Position numbers and translations under genes: made by a program
Source of the DNA: CAWBKV01 sp041946675
GTDB taxonomy: Archaea; Halobacteriota; Methanosarcinia; Methanotrichales; Methanotrichaceae
Direction of reading: 5' to 3'
Length of the DNA stretch: 8,713 bases
NCBI GenBank assembly: GCA_041946675.1
Contig: JBHGAU010000097.1
Span: 1-8,713 of the forward strand
Notes under the pieces: model-generated
What the model was told of the DNA's origin: nothing
What the model saw: the letters and a program-made list of their open reading frames with translations, nothing else
Database searches by the model: none
Shown: one piece after another, positions 1 through 6,067 of the stretch
How positions within the stretch are numbered: the first letter of the stretch is position 1
How the letters are laid out: every line of letters begins with the position of its first letter

Positions 1-219
1 ACTGCATGTGGTGGCAACTGCGTCGATACATCCAGCGATAACAACAACTGCGGTGTTTGTGGTCATAGCTGCACAGCGCCAGAGACATGCGTCAGCGGAA
101 TATGCACACAGACACGATGTCAGGAAGGCACCGCTGATTGCGATGGCGCTCCAGGAAATGGCTGTGAGACAAATCTCCTGACTATTTTATGCTCGCAATT
201 TCCGATGCTAATATTATAA
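1..219 (+). CDS. Cysteine-rich repeat extracellular protein, C-terminal fragment (5' end outside window)
   Basis: Frame +1 is open from base 1 to a TAA at 217-219 (72 residues seen). The visible part is dense in cysteine: a block of the form CGGNCVDTSSDNNNCGVCG, then HSC, CVSGIC, RCQEGTADCDG and NGCETNL. This Cys/Gly/Asn pattern, with the CGxCGxxC and DCDGxxxNGCE signatures, is known from long tandem arrays in secreted or surface proteins of myxobacteria and some archaea, where the cysteines are thought to pair as disulfides. No enzymatic role is implied. The last 13 residues after CETNL are hydrophobic and do not continue the array, so the protein either ends naturally in mid-repeat or has been truncated. 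A promoter for the next gene follows directly. I am confident it is a coding 3' end, less so about its role (likely structural or adhesive). Confidence 0.75.
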   Translation, partial: TACGGNCVDTSSDNNNCGVCGHSCTAPETCVSGICTQTRCQEGTADCDGAPGNGCETNLLTILCSQFPMLIL

Positions 220-261
220 TTTATTTCTAGCAAAATTCGCACAGTAATGTCTAAACTATTG

Positions 262-276
262 AAAAACATTTATATC
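262..276 (+). promoter_or_regulatory. Archaeal BRE/TATA promoter of the putative Cys-protease gene
   Basis: A TTTATAT box at 269-275 is preceded by the purine-rich stretch GAAAAAC (261-267), which fits a TFB-recognition element. Transcription would begin near 297-300, giving a leader of roughly 50 nt before the ATG at 347. It lies in the spacer after the TAA of the preceding gene. Inferred from consensus and spacing only. Confidence 0.6.
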
Positions 277-332
277 CGGGCAAAGGATTTATGGGCGTGA
301 AGCAAAATAACAGGAAAAACCTTTGACCAATC

Positions 333-343
333 AGGGCGGGGAG
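333..343 (+). promoter_or_regulatory. Ribosome binding site choosing the ATG at 347
   Basis: AGGGCGGGGAG lies just before the ATG at 347. The same frame could start at the TTG at 323, which would add eight residues (M-T-N-Q-G-G-E-K), but only a weak AGG at 312-314 precedes it. The ATG start also leaves a compact signal peptide (MKYHALLLFLALYAALICA), so 347 is preferred. The gap from GGAG to ATG is short (3 nt), which leaves some doubt. Confidence 0.55.
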
Positions 344-346
344 AAA

Positions 347-2185
347 ATGAAGTATCATGCTTTATTGCTCTTTTTAGCTTTGTATGCAGCGCTGATTTGT
401 GCGGAAGGGCAGAGTGCACCAATAAATGATAGCATGAGTGGCCAATCTCAGATAATAAATTCATCCGACAGTGGTTTTCGCCCTGATATCAATGGATTCA
501 GCTTCGAAAATTACGGCAGTAATATTCCTGCCTTAGGTTTGACGCCAAAAGATATGCAGCGTATGTTTGGAGATAAAGTGATCGCCAGCAAAGCAGGCGG
601 CAAGATAATCCTTACACCTCCGGCAAACCGGTGGATGATTGAGGCCAACAATGCCATGGGAAATGGACATTGCGAAGGCATGGCAGTCCTTTCCGAGCTT
701 ATATATTACAATAAGGTTAACCCGATATCCCTTGGAGGCATGGATGCTGCTGATTTATCATTAGATAACCAGAACCTCCAGAGGGAGATTGCCTATTGGT
801 GGACAACTCAGGTTACAAGCCCGGGCGGGTCCCAGAGGATAGATGAATCGCCAAATGCTGTTTTGGATACCCTTAAGAAGGCTTTTAAAGATGGTCGAAA
901 GGCTACGGAATGGTGGGTGTTGGGCCTCTTCATGCCGGACGGAACCGAGGGGCATACAATATCTCCTATCGCCGTAAAGGATTTTGGAAACGGCACAGCG
1001 GATATATTTGTGTACGATAACAACTTCCCGGATATGATAAGATCTGTAAAGATAGACACGAAAAATAATAGCTGGATGTATTATGCATCCGTTAACCCAA
1101 ATGAGCCTTCAGCCATGTATACCGGCAATGCAAGCACTCATAACCTGGAAGTTGTGTCTATCTCCTCAAGATTAGACAAGCAAAGGTGCGATTTCTGCGA
1201 CAACAGCCTGGGCGGTACTGAAACATCAACTGGTGAAGAATATATCCATGTCTGGCAGGAAGGCAATGCAAATCTCGTGATTGCCGATGAGTCGGGTCGA
1301 AGGATTGGATACCCGGAACCAAACAAATTTGTAAACGAGATTCCAAATGCGGAGGTCAAATACTTCAAATTCGCAGCAAAGAAAAAGGCTCCTTTATACA
1401 TCTTACCGGCTACTGGAAACTTTACAATCGAAATCAACGGAATTGGGCTCACTGAAGAAAGCTTCGTCAATGTAATGATGATTGGGCCCGGCTCAGAGAT
1501 GGGCGTACAGAGGATCGTTCTTGGTCCGAATGAACGCGATCATATGAATGTGACAAAGGTGGGGAGACAATACCAGTTGAATTACAAATCGAACCGCAGC
1601 AAAAATATAGATCTAATAGTAGGTGTAACCACTGTTGAAGGTGGTTATGAGTTTTTAGTAGCTGGAGCCAAAGTGGACCCTGAAGGAAAGGTAAGCATCA
1701 ACATAGATACAGATAAAAGCAACTTCGTATTCGATACCAATGGCAATAGCAATCCTGGTCCGCTCCAGCTAACTATGACCCGTATTGATTCATCTGGCGA
1801 GCAGACTTTCACCGGGAACACAGCGCTAAGCCCCAATAATGCGGTTGTTATGAACTATGCCGGCTGGCAGGGCGATGGAAACAGCATGCCTATCCAGGTC
1901 ATCAATAATGATGCTGGGACAACCACGACATCGAATATGATCGATACTCAGAATACTCAAGGTTCAGGCCAGCAAGACATAGGCTATTCACCTTCTAGCA
2001 GCCTGGGATCGGTTAGTTTGCAATCGGGTACTTCTGACAGCAATTCAGCAGGAAACCAAAATCCGCCTACCAATACTCAATCTACCGGCACCCAAGGTCC
2101 GCTCGTTGGAGGTGAGAACCCGATGGGACAGCCATTCAATCCTCCATCGATTACGGGGCAGAATCCAATCAATATTAATATTTGA
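347..2185 (+). CDS. Exported protein with papain/transglutaminase-like cysteine protease domain
   Basis: The 612-residue product starts with a Sec signal peptide (hydrophobic residues 5-19, likely cut near A19). Residues about 85-270 carry a catalytic-looking order: C109 in NGHCEGMA, H203 in EGHTISPIAV, and D224/N225 in FVYDNNFP. This order and local context match papain-fold or transglutaminase-like peptidases, in which Cys, His and Asp/Asn form the active site. A CDFC pair (281-284) follows, then beta-rich segments. One of these (about 310-335, IADESGRRIGY through NEIP) resembles a short module I associate with other secreted proteins. Residues about 520-612 are rich in N, Q, S, T, G and P and look like a disordered linker, with no visible transmembrane or anchor segment. 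At least seven N-X-S/T sequons suggest a glycosylated extracellular protein. The gene is monocistronic and converges on 2216-3247 with 30 bp between stop codons. The cysteine-protease call is inference from motif order; substrate and activity are unknown, and an inactive homologue is possible. Confidence 0.7.
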   Translation: MKYHALLLFLALYAALICAEGQSAPINDSMSGQSQIINSSDSGFRPDINGFSFENYGSNIPALGLTPKDMQRMFGDKVIASKAGGKIILTPPANRWMIEANNAMGNGHCEGMAVLSELIYYNKVNPISLGGMDAADLSLDNQNLQREIAYWWTTQVTSPGGSQRIDESPNAVLDTLKKAFKDGRKATEWWVLGLFMPDGTEGHTISPIAVKDFGNGTADIFVYDNNFPDMIRSVKIDTKNNSWMYYASVNPNEPSAMYTGNASTHNLEVVSISSRLDKQRCDFCDNSLGGTETSTGEEYIHVWQEGNANLVIADESGRRIGYPEPNKFVNEIPNAEVKYFKFAAKKKAPLYILPATGNFTIEINGIGLTEESFVNVMMIGPGSEMGVQRIVLGPNERDHMNVTKVGRQYQLNYKSNRSKNIDLIVGVTTVEGGYEFLVAGAKVDPEGKVSINIDTDKSNFVFDTNGNSNPGPLQLTMTRIDSSGEQTFTGNTALSPNNAVVMNYAGWQGDGNSMPIQVINNDAGTTTTSNMIDTQNTQGSGQQDIGYSPSSSLGSVSLQSGTSDSNSAGNQNPPTNTQSTGTQGPLVGGENPMGQPFNPPSITGQNPININI

Positions 2186-2189
2186 GAAC

Positions 2190-2200
2190 TAAAAATTAAA
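2190..2200 (-). terminator. Possible T-tract terminator of the 343-residue secreted protein gene
   Basis: Read on the minus strand, the 30-bp convergent spacer contains TTTAATTTTTAG about 16 nt after the TAG stop at 2216-2218. Archaeal intrinsic termination depends mainly on T-rich tracts. No strong hairpin is visible, so this is a weak call. Confidence 0.3.
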
Positions 2201-2215
2201 CATTTAGTATCTGGC

Positions 2216-3247
2216 CTAATTGATGGAAACGGATTTAACAACCCCATTTTGAGTGGCTGTGCCCGTGAGTTCTCCTTCCATATTCCCAAACAGGAATATC
2301 AATTTGGATGATTCCGCCATATTATCAGGCATATTATATATGGCGGCTTGTGATGAAACTGCCGCTATATCGCTCTGTGCAATATTGATCTTTCCAACTC
2401 CATTTCCAGCTCCTTCAAGGTTGACTTTGCTCTGCTGGCTATCTGCATATGCATACATCGAGCTTGCTGAAGGGATTCTAGGGACGATGTATCCTACCAG
2501 GGCATCCCAAACAACGCCGTCTGTATTCAAGTGGCCCTGTGATATCGTATATTGTACCGAAGTATTCCCGAGCATGTTTCCAGATGCTGCATATGCCGAC
2601 ACATAGGGTGGCGGGTCCTGAACATCATGTGCTTCCTGGTTGTTGGTCCCGAAAATATCCATAGCTGCAGAGGTAGACGTCGGATCGATGCTTACAGTTT
2701 GAGTTGCCCCGATCCATGCTGAAGGCCCGCCCAGCGCAACTACCCTGGCATAATTTCCTGTTTCATCCCTTGCCATGCTGTCGATTGATGCCTTGCCCTC
2801 ATTGAGGCTCAGATTCGTATTCACATAAGCATTGACATTGGCTGAATTTACGGATGCACTCTGATGGCTCTTGTCCATATCAACCGAATCCAGATAATCC
2901 ATTCCAATCGTCCCACTGCCGGTAATGGAGGCTTTTGTAATGGTTCCACTTCCGGTTTGGGTCAAGTCGTTAGTGGATAATGTCCCTGATTCAACATAGC
3001 CGTTATCGATAGAGGCAAATCCCTTGACAGATGCCTCTGCATGATCGGCTTCGGCCTCGGCAGAAGGATCAGCCTTGATATGTACATCTCCATTAACTGA
3101 TTTGACCCATGCCTCCGCCTGGAAGCCCGCTGCATTGTGGGCCTCGCTAACAAAGAATCCTTCTCCGTTGCCTCTAATTTCCAGCGCCATGGCGCTGGGT
3201 GCAAGAATCATAAGCAAAGCGAGCGAAAGCAGCAGGCTCCATCTCAT
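2216..3247 (-). CDS. Exported Ala/Ser/Gly-rich protein of unknown family, beta-helix-like
   Basis: The 343-residue product has a clear signal peptide (MRWSLLLSLALLMILAPSAMA, cut near A21). The mature part contains no cysteine, is rich in A, S, G, N, D and T, and has short strand-turn periodicity, for example TGSGTI at 98-103 repeated at 109-114 (11-residue spacing). That pattern is compatible with a parallel beta-helix or adhesin-like fold, but no family is recognised. Two N-X-S/T sequons are present (NLS near 145, NTS near 228). The ATG at 3245-3247 is preceded by an AAGGAGGAC-type ribosome binding site (rc of 3260-3268) with a rather long 13-nt gap. An 18-bp perfect palindrome lies in the codons for the signal cleavage site. 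The gene has its own TATA box and ends convergently with the upstream protease-like gene. Probable surface or extracellular structural role; function unknown. Confidence 0.8.
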   Translation of the reverse strand: MRWSLLLSLALLMILAPSAMALEIRGNGEGFFVSEAHNAAGFQAEAWVKSVNGDVHIKADPSAEAEADHAEASVKGFASIDNGYVESGTLSTNDLTQTGSGTITKASITGSGTIGMDYLDSVDMDKSHQSASVNSANVNAYVNTNLSLNEGKASIDSMARDETGNYARVVALGGPSAWIGATQTVSIDPTSTSAAMDIFGTNNQEAHDVQDPPPYVSAYAASGNMLGNTSVQYTISQGHLNTDGVVWDALVGYIVPRIPSASSMYAYADSQQSKVNLEGAGNGVGKINIAQSDIAAVSSQAAIYNMPDNMAESSKLIFLFGNMEGELTGTATQNGVVKSVSIN

Positions 3248-3285
3248 ATTTTTCCCTTGTCCTCCTTTCTTTGATGCATTTCATC

Positions 3286-3297
3286 TTATTTATATGC
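3286..3297 (-). promoter_or_regulatory. TATA box for the 343-residue secreted protein gene
   Basis: Minus-strand reading gives CATATAAATAAG, centred near 3292. Transcription would start near 3265-3267, at the edge of the GGAGG ribosome binding site, giving a leader of only about 18-20 nt. The flanking bases do not form an obvious purine-rich BRE, so this is a moderate call. Confidence 0.45.
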
Positions 3298-3319
3298 TGG
3301 CCTTTTAGACAGATAATGA

Positions 3320-3357
3320 GATCATATAGGCGCAGGACTATGAACGCCTACATGATC
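3320..3357. repeat. Long intergenic inverted repeat (13-bp stem, 12-nt loop)
   Basis: GATCAT-A-TAGGCG (3320-3332) pairs with CGCCTA-C-ATGATC (3345-3357): twelve pairs with one A/C mismatch and a 12-nt loop. It sits 30 nt after the TAG of the 3388-4653 gene and before the promoter of the 2216-3247 gene, both on the minus strand. It could be a 3'-end stabiliser or processing signal for the upstream transcript, a transcription pause site, or a protein-binding site. A T-run does not follow immediately on the minus strand, so a classical intrinsic terminator is less likely. Confidence 0.6.
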
Positions 3358-3387
3358 CAAGCGTTCCATCTAGTTATGTGTAGGCTC

Positions 3388-4653
3388 CTAATCCCAGGCA
3401 ACGTAATTGCCAGTGGCTGGAGTCGCAAATGCTCCGGCACCATAGTGAGATCCATCGACGGTTCCCTGATAGGCATATGAATATGTTCCTAGGCTTGCAG
3501 ATCCGCTCAACTCGAAAGGTGATACAATAGATATGCCCTGCTCTGTGCCATCGCTCCATTGGGAATTTTCAATATAAGCGGTAACATCCACTGTATCGCC
3601 CCGCAATAATTTAAGACCATATGGCCAGGTATCCTTTACTGAACTTAAATCATCATCGATGATTTTCGCCGTTTCATAGAACCCTGCTGCAACGCTACCG
3701 GAGACTCCTCCCGGCCAATTAAACGTATGCGATCCAAGGCTTCCTCCTGATTGGGTAGTAAGAGTAAACATAGACGGTGACGGCAGATCTAGAGAATTTA
3801 TTGTCATAGATTCAGAGTTCCCTGTATTTTCGCCAGCAGCTGCTATTTGATAAACTGGATTCAGCGAGGTTCCGATCTTGCCAATATGATCTCCTCCTGT
3901 TACGGTGGCTGTTACTTCGGTGGCACCGTTAGGATCTTGAGATAGGACATCTACATATGCTGTATCGTCTTTAGTGGTTGCATATGCATTCTGAGAGGCA
4001 GCAGCTCCGTTGATATCATCATTAAGGGTTGTTGCCCCTTGGTCTGCACTTAAATAGCCGAAGCCTGACGTAGATGCAGAAACACCAGCAAGATATATCG
4101 GCTTAGGAGTATTTGAGGAAGCTCCATCAGTTGAATCAGGTTTGGAAATGTCGGCTTCCGTAGTGAAAGTGGCAGAGCCGTCACAAGAACTATAAATTGC
4201 GTCTTGCTTCGCCTTTGCTATGCCACCATCACCTTCTTGAGAACGCGCAAACAAGGATAAAACACCCTGTCCGTCAAGTGTAGCCTGCGTATAAGCCTCG
4301 TTGATGACCACTCCCAAGGAGGAATCCGATAATTCGGAGAAGGATGTTTGGGCCGTAAAAACTCCATTATTGTCATAATTATAATGCCCGCTTATGCCTG
4401 CATAATCGGAGGTTAGAGCGACATGAAGCGGCTTAGTTGGGTCGTATGTATTTATATTAAAATCATTCTGCGTTAATCCTCCACTGCTGCCAGTATCCTT
4501 AAGATATACCTGAGAAACGCTGTGGGATTTAGTCTCGCTTTGCGTTCCTTTTGTTATATCCAGCGTCATTTTTACTTCATTGGCACTGAATGTAGTCGCT
4601 ACTGCATTTGATATTAGTGATAATATTAAGACCATCATAATTAATAACTTCAT
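3388..4653 (-). CDS. Exported acidic protein of unknown family
   Basis: The 421-residue product begins MKLLIMMVLILSLISNAVA, a typical signal peptide cut near A19. A start six codons upstream (ATG 4669-4671) is in frame but overlaps the GGGGAG ribosome binding site, so the ATG at 4651-4653 is chosen. The mature protein is rich in S, T, G, D and A, more acidic than basic, has a single cysteine (C157) and, unusually for this cluster, no N-X-S/T sequon. The C-terminal third (about 305-421) is richer in aromatic residues (FNWPGG, DTWPYGLKLLRGD, IENSQWSDGTEQ, YSYAYQG) and looks like a separate beta-sandwich domain. I recognise no family. It is the first gene after the repeat-rich 4672-5098 spacer, which must hold its promoter, and a long hairpin follows its stop. 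A secreted or surface role is likely; the precise function is unknown. Confidence 0.78.
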   Translation of the reverse strand: MKLLIMMVLILSLISNAVATTFSANEVKMTLDITKGTQSETKSHSVSQVYLKDTGSSGGLTQNDFNINTYDPTKPLHVALTSDYAGISGHYNYDNNGVFTAQTSFSELSDSSLGVVINEAYTQATLDGQGVLSLFARSQEGDGGIAKAKQDAIYSSCDGSATFTTEADISKPDSTDGASSNTPKPIYLAGVSASTSGFGYLSADQGATTLNDDINGAAASQNAYATTKDDTAYVDVLSQDPNGATEVTATVTGGDHIGKIGTSLNPVYQIAAAGENTGNSESMTINSLDLPSPSMFTLTTQSGGSLGSHTFNWPGGVSGSVAAGFYETAKIIDDDLSSVKDTWPYGLKLLRGDTVDVTAYIENSQWSDGTEQGISIVSPFELSGSASLGTYSYAYQGTVDGSHYGAGAFATPATGNYVAWD

Positions 4654-4663
4654 TTGTTTCAGT

Positions 4664-4669
4664 CTCCCC
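4664..4669 (-). promoter_or_regulatory. Ribosome binding site deciding the start at 4653
   Basis: Minus-strand GGGGAG lies 10 nt before the ATG at 4651-4653. The other in-frame ATG (4669-4671) shares its G with this site and has no comparable upstream site, so the shorter protein is preferred. Confidence 0.6.
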
Positions 4670-4719
4670 ATTATTTTCTATTAAACGTCAAAGTTTCAAC
4701 ATCAGCTTTTAAGCCTTTC

Positions 4720-4736
4720 TGATGTTTTAAACATCA
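4720..4736. promoter_or_regulatory. 17-bp operator-like palindrome
   Basis: TGATGTTT-T-AAACATCA has perfect 8-bp half-sites around one central base. Two more half-site copies lie nearby: AACATCAG at 4698-4705, and the variant TTAAACGTCA at 4681-4690 (9 of 10 bases shared with TTAAACATCA at 4727-4736). With a minus-strand TATA at about 4751-4759, transcription would start close to 4730, so a protein bound here would cover the start site, as expected for a repressor. The regulator is unknown. Alternatively 4698-4705 with 4719-4726 could pair as an RNA hairpin in the leader. Confidence 0.5.
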
Positions 4737-4749
4737 ATATCCATATACC

Positions 4750-4764
4750 CATATAAAAAAAATT
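4750..4764 (-). promoter_or_regulatory. Candidate TATA box for the 3388-4653 gene
   Basis: Minus-strand reading is a T-run leading into TTTATATGGG. Predicted initiation near 4730 would give a leader of about 75 nt. A second candidate, TATTTAAATA-like at about 4777-4788, would start transcription roughly 25 nt further upstream. Choice between them is not possible from sequence. Confidence 0.4.
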
Positions 4765-4872
4765 GCCTGTACATAATATTTAAATAAGTCAGAAATATCG
4801 TGTATAATTGTTAAATAATTTAAATATAGAATCTAAAGGGGAGTTAAGCCTTTTTGATTATTTTTTGTTAAG

Positions 4873-4890
4873 GATAACTAATATTAGTTT
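4873..4890. repeat. Palindromic element, copy 1
   Basis: GATAACTAATATTAGTTT contains the perfect 14-bp palindrome AACTAATATTAGTT (4876-4889). It matches the element at 4941-4958 in 17 of 18 bases. The pair is spaced 68 bp start to start, between six and seven helical turns. Likely a DNA-binding site, but no factor is known. Confidence 0.5.
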
Positions 4891-4940
4891 AAGATTCGCA
4901 ATATTATTAACATGTTGAGGGTAATGCAACCGGCAACAGA

Positions 4941-4958
4941 GATAACTAATTTTAGTTT
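4941..4958. repeat. Palindromic element, copy 2
   Basis: GATAACTAATTTTAGTTT repeats the element at 4873-4890 with one change (A to T) that breaks the perfect symmetry. The sequence following each copy is not otherwise conserved, so the repeated unit seems to be just this 18-bp motif. Confidence 0.5.
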
Positions 4959-5070
4959 GGGAACTGCATTCGCGAAATCAAATTGAAAAAGAATGAATAA
5001 ATATCGATCAACAATGAGTAATATTAATTAGATCTATAGTTACAATAAATAATGCCATGATCGATGAGGA

Positions 5071-5082
5071 ACAATAAAAAGC
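5071..5082 (-). terminator. Possible T-rich terminator after the 5099-6031 gene
   Basis: On the minus strand GCTTTTTATTGT follows about 17 nt after the TAA stop (5099-5101). T-rich tracts act as intrinsic terminators in archaea; any hairpin before it is weak. Confidence 0.35.
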
Positions 5083-5098
5083 ATACTTCTTTAGGATG

Positions 5099-6031
5099 TT
5101 AATCCCTTTTAATTGGGGCTGAATAATATGTGCAATCAAAGATATTGGAGATATTTGTGCCGCAGCTCGCCTTATCGGAAAGCGACACGTCATCCCATCC
5201 GCCGTTGCAGCAGGATAGCCAGCCTCCCTCAGGTTCAAAAGCGTTCTCGATAGATTGCATTCTAATGATGCTTGTCATATTATATTTGCCGTAGTACCTC
5301 TCATCCCCTTCGTTCAGGACCTGATAGCCTGTTATCGGTTTTCCCGTATACCGTGGTCCCGACTGAAGATAGCTTAAATCGGATATACCTGTAGTACTGG
5401 CCCGAACTTTGAATTCTGTGCTCCTTGTGGCTTCAAGCGTGGCTGTTTGTATACCATTGTCATTGGCGATTACTGTAGCATTCAATTTAGATAAGCCCAA
5501 ACGAATAGTTATGTCCTTAATGAGGTCATTGCTGTATATAAAATTGGCTTTTGCAAAATCCAGGTTGTTTCCAGCAATCTCACGGGCATTTATCCCTTTT
5601 CCCGAGTAAGCTATGCTCTTTAGCTGAACCATTACAACCGGCCAGACCTCATGGTAGGTGATTGCATATTCATCGCTTCCGGAAGGTTTATTGAGATCGG
5701 ATTCGATAATATTATCATTTCTAGCAGCCATTGCTTCAATTTCATCAGTTTTATATTTGCCGTTTAAAGCTGAAATACGCTCTTTGATGCTGATATCATT
5801 GATATTTACATTTGAAGAGCAAGAGTAATATGGGCTCAAAGATCTATTATTTGGTCCATCTATAGGCCTAATCTTTCCGCTGACATGCTGCTCATAATAA
5901 AAGTTGATATTGCTGCTCACTCTGTGTATTTCCCAGGAGGTGCTGTTGGTGCCTATCGATCCGCTCCAGAAGTCAGCAGATCCACAACCTACGGTAAAGA
6001 TTAGCATTATCAGCAGTATCTGGGTTCTCAC
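5099..6031 (-). CDS. Exported protein with C-terminal cysteine cluster, possible lipoprotein
   Basis: The 310-residue product starts at GTG (6029-6031); an in-frame TAA two codons upstream rules out a longer form. The N-terminus MRTQILLIMLIFTVGC is a signal peptide. TVGC resembles a lipobox (C16 as lipidation site), but position -3 is T rather than L, so cleavage near A19 is equally possible. Mature cysteines are C71 and a C-terminal group: C274-C275 (GGWLSCCNGGWD), C290 and C300 (IFDC), probably disulfide-bonded outside the cell. Five N-X-S/T sequons (NST 29, NRS 62, NAT 184, NMT 251, NIS 293) suggest glycosylation. The ribosome binding site is weak. The gene lies 36 bp after the stop of the 6068-6874 gene on the same strand with no promoter seen between, so the two are likely co-transcribed. 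No family is assigned with confidence; its general build may be related to the partial protein at 8519. Confidence 0.75.
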   Translation of the reverse strand: MRTQILLIMLIFTVGCGSADFWSGSIGTNSTSWEIHRVSSNINFYYEQHVSGKIRPIDGPNNRSLSPYYSCSSNVNINDISIKERISALNGKYKTDEIEAMAARNDNIIESDLNKPSGSDEYAITYHEVWPVVMVQLKSIAYSGKGINAREIAGNNLDFAKANFIYSNDLIKDITIRLGLSKLNATVIANDNGIQTATLEATRSTEFKVRASTTGISDLSYLQSGPRYTGKPITGYQVLNEGDERYYGKYNMTSIIRMQSIENAFEPEGGWLSCCNGGWDDVSLSDKASCGTNISNIFDCTYYSAPIKRD

Positions 6032-6067
6032 AGATTACCATCTCATTGATTGGCTCCATCATCATGA

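Larger units (their letters stand above)
4672..5098. other. AT-rich intergenic region with several repeated elements
   Basis: This 427-bp spacer lies between the end of the 5099-6031 gene and the start of the 3388-4653 gene. It holds no convincing gene; the longest ATG frame noticed, 4912-4986 (+), is 24 codons without a ribosome binding site. It does contain an operator-like palindrome (4720-4736) with related half-sites, a 15-bp direct repeat (4709-4723, 4844-4858), two copies of a GATAACTAAT-type palindrome (4873-4890, 4941-4958), and TATA-like stretches on the minus strand. The density of symmetric motifs is higher than in the other spacers and suggests a complex regulatory region. Confidence 0.6.

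Noticed and set aside
808..1059. Minus-strand frame of 83 codons inside the protease-like gene
   Set aside because: It lies opposite a gene with signal peptide, sequons and catalytic motif, has no ribosome binding site and no protein-like pattern.
2253..2606. Plus-strand frame of 117 codons opposite the 343-residue secreted protein
   Set aside because: The minus-strand frame has a signal peptide, ribosome binding site and TATA box; the plus-strand one is a shadow with many cysteines and no regulatory signals.
5973..6065. Minus-strand frame starting ATG ATG ATG between the two co-oriented secreted-protein genes, considered as an alternative N-terminus
   Set aside because: It is out of frame with the 310-residue protein, stops after 30 codons and has no signal peptide, whereas the GTG start gives a proper one. 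No frameshift is needed.
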